From Nemopilema nomurai (Eukaryota > Cnidaria > Scyphozoa > Rhizostomeae > Rhizostomatidae), in the NCBI GenBank assembly GCA_003864495.1, contig ML133383.1, forward strand, positions 1,819,560 through 1,883,559: 64,000 nt of DNA. The letters run 5' to 3'. Of this stretch, positions 45,953-58,400 are shown in pieces; within the stretch, counting starts at the first letter, position 1; each line of letters begins with the position of its first letter. The position numbers were made by a program, and so were the translations under genes. The notes beneath the pieces were generated by a model. The model was not told the DNA's origin. It saw only the letters and a list, made by a program, of their open reading frames with translations, and searched no databases.

Positions 45953-48545
45953 TTTTATCCCTAGAAATGTTAATGAGAAAGAATCTATAGCAGATCGAAA
46001 AAAGAGAAAACATTAATCTACATTTGAGAATATGTTGGATGGACTAGCATAAAGAAAGTGAAACCTATATCTTTGTTCTGTCTAATAGTAAGATTTGCTT
46101 AGGCATTAAAACCCAACAGAAAACCTGTAGTGGCTCTATTGCAGGAGCTGGTAATTTGAAAATTAAAAACCCATTGAAAATGTTCTTGCAAATACCAGTC
46201 AACAGAAATGATAGCAAATGAATGTACCTGGCAAGATTTTGCTTACTAAGAAAGTATTGTACACTTTTTGCTGTCATCCTGGTTGGGACTTTTTATAACA
46301 AACACACAATTTCTACAGCTAGACAAATACTCTTTATCTGCATTTCTATCTATTTTCGTCTCTTATTTTGATAAAGCAGATGGATTATACTGTCTGGATT
46401 TTTCTGTTGCTCAGTGTTATTTATTTTTTACCAATAAAATGAACCAATTAAAATATGCGGCTGAGTGCTACTACAAAATTGATGGAAACAGCAAAACAAT
46501 GTATTTTGTTCCTTAATTCATTGATTGCTGTATAGAATCTACAACACTCATCAAAACTACATACAAGAATGCAAGTATTCCATTGAAAGTCCAGGTCAAT
46601 GATGAAAAATTTCCTGTGAAAAACTGTATTTTCAAAATTGAACACCCATTAATCTACCAAAAAATATAAAATTAGAAAAATGTTTTTTCTCTTATTAACT
46701 TTTGATCTTCAGTACATTTTCTCCTGGGCCAGACATTGTGCAAGCAATTTAAAAAATAACTGACCTCGAACAAAGTAAAACTAATTAGGTGCCAATGTCT
46801 CATTGCACCTGTGGCACAACCTTTTACGATACCGTCTATTGTCAATTCGGGATAAAAACTTGGTACAATGATAAAAACGTACAAGCAACTACAAAAGCAC
46901 TAGCGCTAGCCCTAATGCCTATATGATACCTATTTTGGTGAAAGGTTGTTGTGCTGTATCGGACTTACAATCGGAGTACAAAAGTAACGGCCTCTGCTTA
47001 CGATGTTCTGTTTGGTTCAACATCGAATCGAGCGAAGTACGCAACTGCCTTTACAACTTTTTTTGCCTAATCTCCGTCTGCATTCTTATCATTAATGCGT
47101 TATCTTACTATTGTGTTTCTTGAGTTATGGCCAAGATCAAGACTGTGCGTTAATTACAGATAGGCTTATAATCTTTTCTCCGTACAATCCTAAAGACCGG
47201 ATGTTGGCGTGAAAGTTGACAGAACGCAAAGCGAATTCAGCCTACAACCGGCAAATATATATGCGGTGCACCAACGATCGCAATGTATTGTTGCTTCATT
47301 TTACCTATTTTCTTCATCTTTTCTCTCTGCACAAGATAATTAATGTCGCTTACCCTTGTGACTAAAAACAGTAACCCATCATCCAACAGAAAGAATCATG
47401 GTACATCTTTGTTTGGATTCCATTATGCCATAACCTCATTGGCGATAAATGATGTCGAGGCTGAAATTGAACTGGTTTCCCACAGTTCTAAACGAAAATT
47501 TTGCTTATAACCTTTAGAACCTACTCTTTTGTCTATCTGTATATCAACTTATTTGGAATTTTATTCAGGAAATTTTACAAAGCAAAAAAGGAACAGCATT
47601 AAAAATAGTTCGACACGACTAATCGACTAACATAACCTACTCCATTCCACCTGTTGTTTCTGGAGTTGTTTAAAACTGGTTCATAACCTACTTTGAAAGC
47701 TAGCTTGACCTTTAAACAAATAATTAGTAATCGAATGAATCCTTTCTTTATTAAATTTGCCCTTTCCCAATAAGCGTATCCAAGTATGAATGCTTAACTA
47801 CCAAAGCCCCAGGAAGAGATATCTTTACATTAACAGGAGTTTGGTTGACTAGCCAAATCTATTTGAATAACTAGCAAATTGCTTCGGAACAAATGTATAT
47901 TTTAAGGAAACGTTATTAGAGACATGTACCCCAAAATGCAGCTATTTTCAGTCATCAAAAGAAAACATTAAACGGCTTGGTGTTCCATTTCAAAATAAGG
48001 AGTTCAGGGGTAATTTCGCATAGCACCTCAAGGAACAATTTTAAAAGTGGAACAATTTTCTTTTCAAAACTGTGTGGGGGAGTGGGGATTTCACTATTCT
48101 TTGAAACCAATTACCTGCAAAAAGAGCACGATGTAGGCTTCATTGTGAATAACGTGACTTTCATTCATTTTTGCTGTAAAACATCGAAGAACGAGACAAT
48201 AGCATTTCAGTCAATACCACAACTCACGACTTGTATAAAATTACATGGCCCTAAACCTTTCAAAAATTTCATTGCTTCCCATTAAAAACTCACCATGTGG
48301 AGCCTAAAAGAAACTGCGACAAGCTACGTGAAAGCGATTCAGCAATCTGCTTACAATTTATTCAAATCATGTTTTCACGGATTCATCATACAAATACAGG
48401 CAGTATCTCGAAATTGCCACTACAATGTTTTGTGGAAAGTCCTTCGAGTTCGGTATATGCGACTGCCTACCGTTGACTTAAATACGCCTTTAAAGTTCGC
48501 CAGATTTCAGTACTCTATAAATAATTCTTCTAGGCCGGGTTTGAT
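45953..48545. other. Intergenic, TADA3 5' flank to NDUFAF5 3' end
   Basis: It should hold the TADA3 promoter and noncoding first exon and the NDUFAF5 3' untranslated region (a minus-strand AATAAA near 48357). I see no coding sequence with splice context or family similarity. Confidence 0.5.
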
Positions 48546-51500
48546 TCAAGACGACTTCTTTGGAGGAAGGTCTTTAACCATGCTGCTTAGTTCCTTTAAA
48601 CTGACGTCAGCGGATCCTCTTTCTAATGGCTTGGCCTAAAAAGAGATCATTTAAAACTGTCGTTACCATGAACCTGTTCTGTTTATGATATTGACTGCGA
48701 TTTTAAACGAATGCAAACCACTTCTAGTGCTCTCTTCTATAAGCAATGATTGAATCAACACAAACGTAGAAAGAATTCAACTAAGCTTTCCCCAAAACAC
48801 AATTGCTTCTCATTTACAAAAGATAGAGCCCAATCAGACGGGAACTTCTCGAGTCTTCTTCTGTTTAGACTGGCCATGCTCTTTGGAACTACGTTTAAAG
48901 CCAGAACGCTTAAAGCTTGCCAAAAAATAAAAAGTATCGACTGAGACTAAATATGCTGCTTCTTTCCGAAAAATATGCTGTGACAAAAAAAGTTTTTTAA
49001 TAAATTATTTACTTGGGTTTTGGATGGTTTCCACCCAATCATGTACAAAACTTGATACGTCGCTGGAATGCTTCCATCAGGATTTCCATAGTACTCTGTG
49101 AAAAGAGCAAACTATGTTAGTTTGCATTATGAACTTCAAGGCAGACAAATGACGTACCGGAGATACTAAATAATAGCAAGTAAATGATTATAGGTAATTA
49201 AGTAAGTACCATGTTTGAAAAAAATATACCTATAAATCGTGCGTACCTTTATAAATCCTAGACGCTGCCTCTACCGTTTTTCTCCGAAGGAAACTTTTTC
49301 TATTCCAAGAAGCGTTATTTTCTCCCATTCCTGAAAAATTTGGTTTTGTTATATAATTCCGGTCAAAATATGACAGAATAGGATCCATTGTTGCAAATAT
49401 ATAATTATATTGTATCTGTTGATATTTCATTACAGCACTTGTTACCAACGGCCAAAAGCAGGAACAGAAGACTATTTCTACTGATGTATTTGATAAACAA
49501 TCGGTAATACGGCACATGGGGTTCAAAATATCACACTAATACAAATAAACAACCGTATCGATAAAACACGGTTCTTTCCCTGCTTCATAAACCATGAATT
49601 AACTAGATTAACACGAACACCTTGGAGCCTCTGAATAGAGAGCAAAATTTCAATGAAACAGGTTGGAAATAAAATTTGAGGTAAAAACAAAAATGAGTTT
49701 TTAACACCTTTGAGATCCTGCATCAAATGATTTATGGAAGGATAATCAACTGTTATTTCGTCGAAATCCTAGAGAAAACGTGACATTTAATTTCGTGACA
49801 ATGTGACAATGAGTGACAATGTAACAATGAGTGACAATGTGACAATGAGTTTATTCCAATTAAATGCTTCTCTGCAAAACAGGCTTAACAGTTTTTTCGC
49901 TCAATATGGTTTTGAGGACCATTCAAAATGGCCACGAAACTTGGTGAACTGACCCCTGGCCTAAACAAAATGCTTTCGTTATGCTATAACAAAAAGAAAT
50001 ATCGTTTTGGCTTTATCATATCAACCACTATTTTTTGGCCTAATATCGTCTCTCTGAACACAACAAAATTCAGCCATATCAATTTGCAAAATGCTACTGT
50101 TGAATAAGAATAATTGAGGACCAAATAGCTCAGTGAGTTTAAATGTAAACTGAGCTCTCTGACTAGTTAAGGTACAAGGAAAATGAACGAACTACTTGGC
50201 CTGAAGTGGTATACATGTAGAGAAGAACGTCAATGGGTTATTAAGCTTAAAAAATCCGACAAAAAATAGCTTTCTCTATTGTCCCAGCAATAGGTCTATC
50301 AGTATACTTTAAGGCTACGTTTACACTGCTCCGTTTTCATTTCTATCCGTTTTTGTAAATAAAAACGCGATCCGTTCACATTGCTCTGTTTAAAAATGAA
50401 AACGCTATGAAAACGATAGGCGTTCTCATTGCTCTAGCAAAAACGCAGTTACGGCATCCCTTTCAACGCGAGCCCTTTTGCCACAAAATTGGCGCCAAAC
50501 CGAAACCCACGCACGAATCCAGGCCATTATTGATTTTGCATCAAGGAATCGATAAAAAATTGTATCAAGAAATTGCTTTGAAGATTAAATAGTAAACGAA
50601 ATTATTGCTATGCAACTCCGAACGGAAGCAAAAGCAACAAAATTTGGACAACAGTCAATTTCGCTGCAATGTCAGCTATTTTGAAATATACTGTAATGTG
50701 ATTCGTGGCGCCTTCAGCATGGAATCTTGCTGCTGTTCTTAGCGTTTTCAAATGTCTCCGTTTTTGGCGTTCACATTGAAAACGGACCGTTTTCAAAACG
50801 CACCGTTTTCAGATTTATGCGTTTTCGTTAGCGTTTTCAAAAACATCCGTTTTCACATCGGAGCAATGTGAACGCAAGGCCAAAACGGATAAATTTTGAT
50901 CCGTTTTCATATGAAAACGGAGCAGTGTGTACGGGGCCTAAAAGTCAATGATCTGCTTGCACTACCAACAAAAAACATTTAGGTCTATATAGTAGGCAAT
51001 CAAAAGCGATATATGCTGACCAATATCATGCATCTGTAGCGATAAATGCTTGAACTGTTGACAGGCCGATATCCTACGACAGATATCAAATACACTGACT
51101 ATCACTGTATTCTGGCATTAAAATTTCATAAGAAACATAGTCCTACCACAGTTGTAAGATTGAATCCTGCACGAGTCAAAAGATTACCACAATCCCGCAT
51201 CTGTGCAAATGGTGAGATGTGTGGAGCAAATCCCTTGGAAAACAGGACAATTGGTTAATCACAAGCCAGAGATGATTATCTCATCACAATGTACGATTAA
51301 TCAACATTAGATAATTACATGACAATTATGTTCTCCTGTGCTTAGATGCAAGGCATTAAAAATATACCTACAATTACAATTACTTCAGTTGATTCAAGCT
51401 ATTTGTGTTATTTATGGGTGAAGAAACTACTGGAAAAATATCATTATCAAAGAAAATAATGAGATTTGAATCATGAACTTGGTAGGATAGCTACTTTAAA

Positions 51501-54500
51501 AAAATTATAAATTTAATCGCATTTTTCTGGCAATAGGAGCCAACAAATGATGGCAAAACTATATATCAAAATCACAAACTCACTAAAAATAAAATTTCAT
51601 TTCTACATTCACAGTTGAATCGTCACACCAATAAATACTTCCAAAATCAAAATTATGTCAATCAGATATCTAGATACTCATCTAATTTTGATTCAAGAAA
51701 AAGATGGCAAATATATCAACTAATATCAAATAAGTATTAAATTCTAACTGCTAGATTGAAATGAATTACATTTAACCAATATTGACAGAGTAAGAGAATT
51801 AGCGGTAAATTTTTCTAGGCTATTGATGCATATTTGCTTGACCTGTTTGTTCAAGCATGGAGATTAAATATGCTCTACATACACCTTCTTCCTCTATCTC
51901 AGCCAACTGCAAGGCAGTCCTCAGCTCATAAAGTGTTTCACCACCAAACATTGCTCCCAAGAAAACGCCATCTTCATTTAAACATGATAAAACCTTTTCC
52001 AGAACACCAGGTAGGTTATTTACCCAGTGAAGGCTAAAATTATGAAAGACAGGTATAAAGGAGAAGAGAGAAACAAACATTGGGTTAAAGGAATGAATAA
52101 AATTTTAAAGATGATGTCTCAAGATCACAAAGTTCTCTGTTGGTTCTAAAACTGTTTTCTCGGAGGGCTTCAAGGTTTGATACAATACATCTTTGATTAT
52201 CTGCACAGGTTGAACTCAATATTTTGCAGGGCCATTTGGATAAACTTTCACCTACTAATCTTGTCATGATTTATTTGTTATCAACCAGAATAGTCACATT
52301 TCTTTTCTTTACCAACTCACATATTGCTCAATTGCCAAAACCTTCCTTCTTCTAAAATTTCATTGCAAGAAGCAGCTATGTTAAGGCGTAATTAAATTGA
52401 CAAAAAATTGAGACAAAAATGATCACATCCTCTCAAAGTGCTTACTCAAAGACAGGACAATCACAATTACTGAGGTCAGCACTCATGGATTTTGAAATCC
52501 CCGTTTGATTTCCTTTAGCAGTTTGGATAATTGTAAACATCAATGTGAAATCTGATTTCTCAATTTGATGCTTTTGTTGGATTAGACTTTGATAAGAAAT
52601 TTAAACAAATATCTTGATAAACTGAGAATTTACTGACAAAAAGATGGTGTAGTAAAAAATTTTGGCACTTGGAAAATTGAGGTTTGAATAATCGAGGATG
52701 TAATGTAACAGGAGAAAGTGCAAAAAGAAGAAAGGTGGTCACATGTTAACAAATCCAATGACTAACTCAATAGCTATAGATGTTAATCATCTGTTACCCG
52801 AAAAGAGATACCTAGAATTAAAGACATGAGTGAGTTATAGTATGAAATTTGTGTAGTATATTCAGAAAGCATACCTAAGGCTGCTTAAAACAATATCAAA
52901 GAAATCTTTTTCAAATGGCAGGTCCTCTTCATCTGCTAAAATAGACACTACTGGGTATTCCTTATCTGTACATCTGTCCTGAAATGCAAAAAATCTTCCT
53001 TAAGCATTGTGAATGTTTTTGTACACCTGAAAAGGATGAAAGGATACCATTGCATTAAAGAGTTTTAGGATAAAACCAGCACTAGATATCTTTCAGTAAG
53101 ATAGCTGATATCCAAAACATTTTGCTAAAAAATTGTCAGTATACTTCACAGTCTAATATAAGTTAAGTTATAAGTTATAAGTTACTAAAGAAGCAACAAT
53201 GGTCATGGGATGTCAATGATTTCTGAAAAAATGAAATGTTATACACAACTTTATAAAATAACATGAAAACTAACCAACATTCCTTGAGACATGTCAGTTT
53301 GGTACAATATTCCAACATCATCCTTAAAAAACAAAGGCGGTTTTGCAATATTTAATTATGCTTTGAATAGATAATTAAAACTTTATAAACCAGATATAAA
53401 CAGGCTTTGAGTACAAAACTCTATCGGAAACTTAAAGATTATTGTTCATATCAACAACCCACACTTTGTGGCGGCCTATCTGTATTATCACTGAAACATT
53501 CAATTGCCATTAGAACCCAGACATTTAAAACGGGAAAGAGAAATCATATAACTGAAACTCAAACGGCAAAATGTGAGATGGCTACCTTTGACAGATGCTT
53601 TGATATATGTCCTTTTCCACAACCTAAATCAAGTGCTACTGGAAAAAATCTAGAATAAACCAAATAATGGGGAATTAAATCATTTCATTAGTTTCCCTCT
53701 AGAAATTAGAATATCAAATACACAGTTAGCCAGCAAAAATTTATGCGAAATGAAACTTATATATTTACCACTCATATGAAATTCATAATAGATTTCTAAA
53801 AACAATTATCAACACTGCAAAGACTGCAAATATTATCAAAACATAATTTGTGGGCAAAAACATGGAGGCCTTTCTTAAAAGATAACTGTCTATCTATTTG
53901 TTGCATGCTACTTCACACTCTTAGCTCGCTGATGAAAATTTAGCTAGAACTTAGCATGAATTTGTCAATCAAAGAAACAGCAAGTGAAATAATAGTACAA
54001 CTAATTAAATTGCAATTCATCGTTAAAAAAGTAGCCAATTGTCATTCAGAATAATCATTCTATACCTCAAACATTAGCTCTAAAACCGTAAAAGTGAGAT
54101 AAAGTGACATTTAGATACCTTGAAATATCATAAAGTCGATCTACCAATCTGTGTGCTACCTTTAGAAAAATAAAATATCTTGGAAGTAGCTTCAAATGTA
54201 AAATTTATTATCGACCCATCGATTGTATATAAGTTCTAAAAGTATAAACATAATAACTCTAAGAAAATAGAATTTAATCAAAATATAAATAAAGCCACAG
54301 ACCAAAGGAATTGGGAACAGAGAAGACGGGAATATTAACAAAATGCTTAAAAGCTCAGATTGCTTAGAGGTGAAGCAAATCAAGAGTATTTAGTATTTAA
54401 TTTTACCTAGCACTCATAAATTTTTTTAGGGCACTAAGAAGCTCAGCAGTGTCTTGGTCCTTCTTCTCGATTTGACCACACCTCATGATTCCTATGCTTG

Positions 54501-54806
54501 GAATTACAGAATATGATGCCTAGCTTCTTATGAGATTTCTTAAGAGTCGTTATGAGATTTAAGAAGAAATAGTTTTACCTCATCCTTCAAATAGTCATAG
54601 ACTTGATGGTCCTTCAATTTCGCAGCAACATTTCTCTGATGTCTCTTCGCCTTTCTATCAAAAACATTCATTACATCAATCGAAGAAGAACTTAAAAGTC
54701 TTTTCCCGACGCAGTTCATGCATACTAGCTGCTTCCCAACAACTGATTGGTACTGGGAAAGTAATTTGGCCGTCTTGATTAATCTTAGGCCTGTTCTGGA
54801 AGCCAT
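48546..54806 (-). CDS. NDUFAF5: NDUFAF5, complex I assembly factor (SAM-dependent), 346 aa
   Basis: NDUFAF5 is a mitochondrial class I methyltransferase-fold protein that hydroxylates an Arg of NDUFS7 during early complex I assembly. Eleven exons (54579-54806, 54119-54159, 53586-53649, 53275-53322, 52875-52978, 51883-52033, 51147-51233, 49708-49768, 49247-49330, 49013-49095, 48546-48635) join to 1,041 nt in frame; the human protein is about 345 aa. The N-terminus is basic and Ser-rich with no acidic residue for over 40 residues, a mitochondrial presequence. Landmarks are [17 protein letters not shown] motif [12 protein letters not shown] (about 95-105), [43 protein letters not shown] and [17 protein letters not shown]. 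The last exon ([16 protein letters not shown]) matches the family C-terminus, so reading through the preceding donor to a stop is not the main form. Introns contain a foldback element, a short tandem repeat and a SINE fragment. Confidence 0.97.
49795..49850. repeat. 18-bp tandem repeat, about 3 copies
   Basis: Units of GTGACAATGTGACAATGA lie in an NDUFAF5 intron, just upstream (transcript sense) of exon 49708-49768. Confidence 0.85.
50306..50945. mobile_element. Foldback MITE rich in CGTTTTCA motifs (640 bp)
   Basis: The ends are imperfect inverted repeats of about 35 bp. The left end has ACTTTAAGGCTACG then CACTGCTCCGTTTTCAT; the right end, read in reverse, has ACTTTTAGGCCCCG then CACTGCTCCGTTTTCAT. 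The interior has many further direct and inverted copies of CGTTTTCA. There is no transposase. The boundaries and target-site duplication are not clear, so the superfamily is unassigned. It lies in an NDUFAF5 intron. Confidence 0.75.
54421..54530 (-). mobile_element. SINE fragment (body only)
   Basis: About 100 bp match the body of the SINE at 26611-26856 (for example GGTCCTTCTTCTCGATTTGA and CCACACCTCATGATTCCTA), in the same orientation. The tRNA-like head is missing. It lies in the first NDUFAF5 intron. Confidence 0.75.
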
Positions 54807-55494
54807 TTTGAAGTTAGAAATGTTCGTCCTGCAACCTCCTTTTCATTTTCAAATTTTTCAGGGAAAGAATTTGTGATCTGGGGATGTGATTCTGTGATGA
54901 AAGTCAATAAATTAAAATGGGGAAATCACAATAATTGCATTTCTGACGATGATATTCTGCTTAGTACTAAGTTCAGCAAGAATAAACACTAAACAGCTCG
55001 AAAAGACTACTTGTATTAAGGTGTGAAGTCACGAGGTAGGCCAGAAGTGATGGCAATACACAATTGGAGTCTACTTGAAAATCTTAACAGTAGAAGTGGA
55101 AGACTGCATGAAGCAGTACATTTTTTTTTCCTGAATTCGAAAAGATAAAGATAATTTAGTGTGATACTGTACTTGAACTCTGACTCAACTTGCAACCCGT
55201 CATTACCTGAACAATGTTTACGTCAGATAAATCGTTCCCCAAACAAATTGGATACTTCAAATATTTTAAATAGGCATATCTTAATTGCAGTACCAAAAAT
55301 TGTTTTTAGACCGAGTTCGAGTAATCTATTAAGGTCTAGGGATACAATGTATTTCATGATTTTATGCTCAAGAGACATGCTACTGTCAAACAATCCGTGA
55401 AAGGCATACGATTTTCATGGAAAAACAATTGCTTAGAGCAAAAACATACGATTTCAATGAATTACAAATCCTATTCTATCTCAAAAATCAAAAC
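54807..55494. other. Intergenic, IGHMBP2 3' end to NDUFAF5 start
   Basis: This 690-bp gap between two same-strand genes should hold the NDUFAF5 promoter and IGHMBP2 3' untranslated region. Nothing else is evident. Confidence 0.5.
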
Positions 55495-58400
55495 CTATTT
55501 CTTCTTATCCTTATTTCCGGATCGCTGCTTTTCCATATCATCAATCCTTTTCCCGAGTTTTCTCTTTGCATAATTCCGCTGAATATCATTCAAAGGCTTG
55601 CTCTTCTGCCTCGTGGCTGCTTTCTCCATGGATCTCCTGGCATCCACTTTCGCTGCCTGGCCACACCCATGAACCTCTGCTAGGCTATGCTTCAAACAAA
55701 ACGTCCGCGTACAGAGCCTGCATCTCTGGCCTAATGTCAACACGCTGGCATTGCACTGTTCAAAACGGCATTTTGAATTTCCCTTCGTGAACTGAGCAAT
55801 TAAATCGTCGATATCTTCCTCCTCTTTTTTCTTATCAGCTCCTTTCTGTTTCTTTTTCACAGTTTCTTTCGGTTTACTTGTGTTAGCTACAGGTCTCATT
55901 TTCACATCTAATGTCTTGCTTTTCTCGCATCTAACATGATGCAGTTCTTTATTGTTATTTGGAACCAGCTTCCCGCATATTTCGCAAAGATAACAGTTCT
56001 CGTTGCCAGTTCCATCTTCTTGATCATTGGCTAAAGCAAATAAAACAATTCATGAGCAAAAAATGGATACGACATCCCTAAGAATATCTCAAAAACCTAA
56101 TTATTTATTTATTTATTAAAAATTAGTTAGCAATATGTCCAAAACGGATAGAACTTGTACTTGCCTGAAACTGTTCGAAAGCTAAACAACATTCTAGTTA
56201 AACATAAGAGAAGTCAGTACTTTTCTTCATTAGGTCCTATCATTAGCAAAGAGAAGTCAAGCACAACTCAGAATGCATTTCAATACGTAGTACATCTCCA
56301 CGGTTTCGATAAAATGTTCAATTCGCATTGATGAATAATACTTGAAGTTAGCCATATATATGAGACTAGCAATTTTACACTCTTGTCAAAACAATGGCAA
56401 TGAAGTCAATTCAGTGCAATCACATTACCAATCGATAGACAAAAATCACAATTTTAGATGCTAATGCCTTAATAATCACTTCCACATATGCAATGTACAG
56501 TTATGAATAATTATTGACGTTATCATAAACATCACAACCAGATAGCCAAAGTCTTGAAGAACCTTTATTAAAATAAAGAAGAATCTGACGAATAAATTCG
56601 AATAAATGTAGAAAGAGAAAAGAGAATATTGTATGAAAAATTGCATATGGAAAAGTCAGACAACATACGTTTACTTTTGCCTTCAGTGAGCTTCTTCGTT
56701 CTTTTCTTTATCGATATGCAACGATCTTCGCCAGTTCCACTGCTCCAGTGCGCCAAGCTGAGCTTTTCAGCTAGCTCATGAATCCAAAATCTTCCTTTAC
56801 CATCCAAAGTAGCATCGAATGTAAGGACATCTTCCGTTTCGGATTGCAAGAATTCTGCAACTCTCTCTTCTAGATCACTTCTAGAAAAATTTGACTCTTG
56901 TGTTGAAATCTTCGTTTGCGGCTTGGTGGAGCTCTGTGTATTGTTATCATGTCCACGGTCTACATTCACTTTCACATTAACATCTGTGTTTTTATCACTT
57001 CCCACAGTTTTTTCATGCGGCGAAGATTCATCATGATCACTCTCACACTTCACAACAGTTTCTTTCCCAAAAACACCTCTTCCTGGGTAATCTCTTTCAC
57101 GGCTAAGATTCTCAAAATCTTTCATTAACTCATCAACTTTTTCCTTGTCTTGATCGCCATCTTTATTGATAGAATTCTGTACAGATCTAACTTCACCATT
57201 GTCGGCAACATATTCGTAGAAAGATTTCAAAAACGGGTGGCTGCTAACGGTTTGCGAGTCGCCAATCACCGCCAAGTGCCGCCTTGCTCTTGTAATGGCG
57301 ACGTTCAATCGTCGATCTTCCTTCAAAAACCCGACTTCACCTAAAGCACAGAAATACTTTATGATAAGAATGGCAAAGGACATTCAGATGTAGTTAAATC
57401 GTTAAATCAAAGGAATATTATACAGTAACATATTTCTGCAAGTTTCTCCACTGCAATCTATTGATGTCACTGCTAAAGTCACTAAGCCTTGTTTACCGAG
57501 AGGCCATGTCTCCCTACTTTCTGGTGAACCATATAAAAGTGTCCCTGTGAGACACTAAAGTGCTCCTTGCATTAAAAATGGGAGTGATATTTTGCCCTTT
57601 TTTCTGCTCCCTTTTTAGATCTGCTATCCTACATCCCTGCTTCTTTACCCCACCATCTAACCTTCTGTAGCCACGCTGAACATCATTAAAAATAATCAGC
57701 AGACACTATCATCACCATAAGCAGACAAGCTATGATTTCTAGATCTTTTCATTCCTTGACTACCTAGTTGATTACCCTATCATCGCTACAGCAGTCTAGT
57801 TCAGTTCGATGCCTGGTCATCATAATACACATAACAATACCCACCTTTATCGTTGGATCGCACAAGCGAGATTATAATTGCCTCTTTCTCGCGACCTTGG
57901 AAACCATCCACCGATCGAACCTCTACCTTCGGATGCCTGCACAACAATCGTCGACGCACCAGCTCCACCTGCGAAAAATGGTTGAAATATTAATAATTAT
58001 TAAAAAAATTATTAAAATGATCAAGACGACTCTTGACATGTAGCTGAATCTTTGCAAGAATGACTCGGAACTAATATTCACTATTCATACGGTGCTCTCA
58101 CATGCTAAAAAGAAACATCAGTTTGTCCTAATGAGAGTTTGAGAATAATATACACAAGAAACCACTTTTAATAATTTTACGTCGTAACTAGTCTGCTGTT
58201 ATCAGAGATAGCAACAAATAACACAAGAGAAACCCCCAATTGTGTGTGCTGATTTACCCATACTCCAGAAGGGCCCTACAATGTTTGGGTTTTTGTAAGC
58301 ATAATGAGCTCGACAAGAACAGCAACATGGTTAAAGATGCGTGGCGTCAATAAAACTACTATACTTGAAAGAAACAGATTAGTGCCCACGTATCAATCAG

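Noticed and set aside
48295..48639. 114-codon plus-strand frame
   Set aside because: It overlaps the last NDUFAF5 exon on the other strand and has no similarity to known proteins.
48890..49012. Alternative NDUFAF5 C-terminus by reading through the exon donor
   Set aside because: The next exon (48546-48635) matches the family C-terminus, so read-through would be a retained intron at most.
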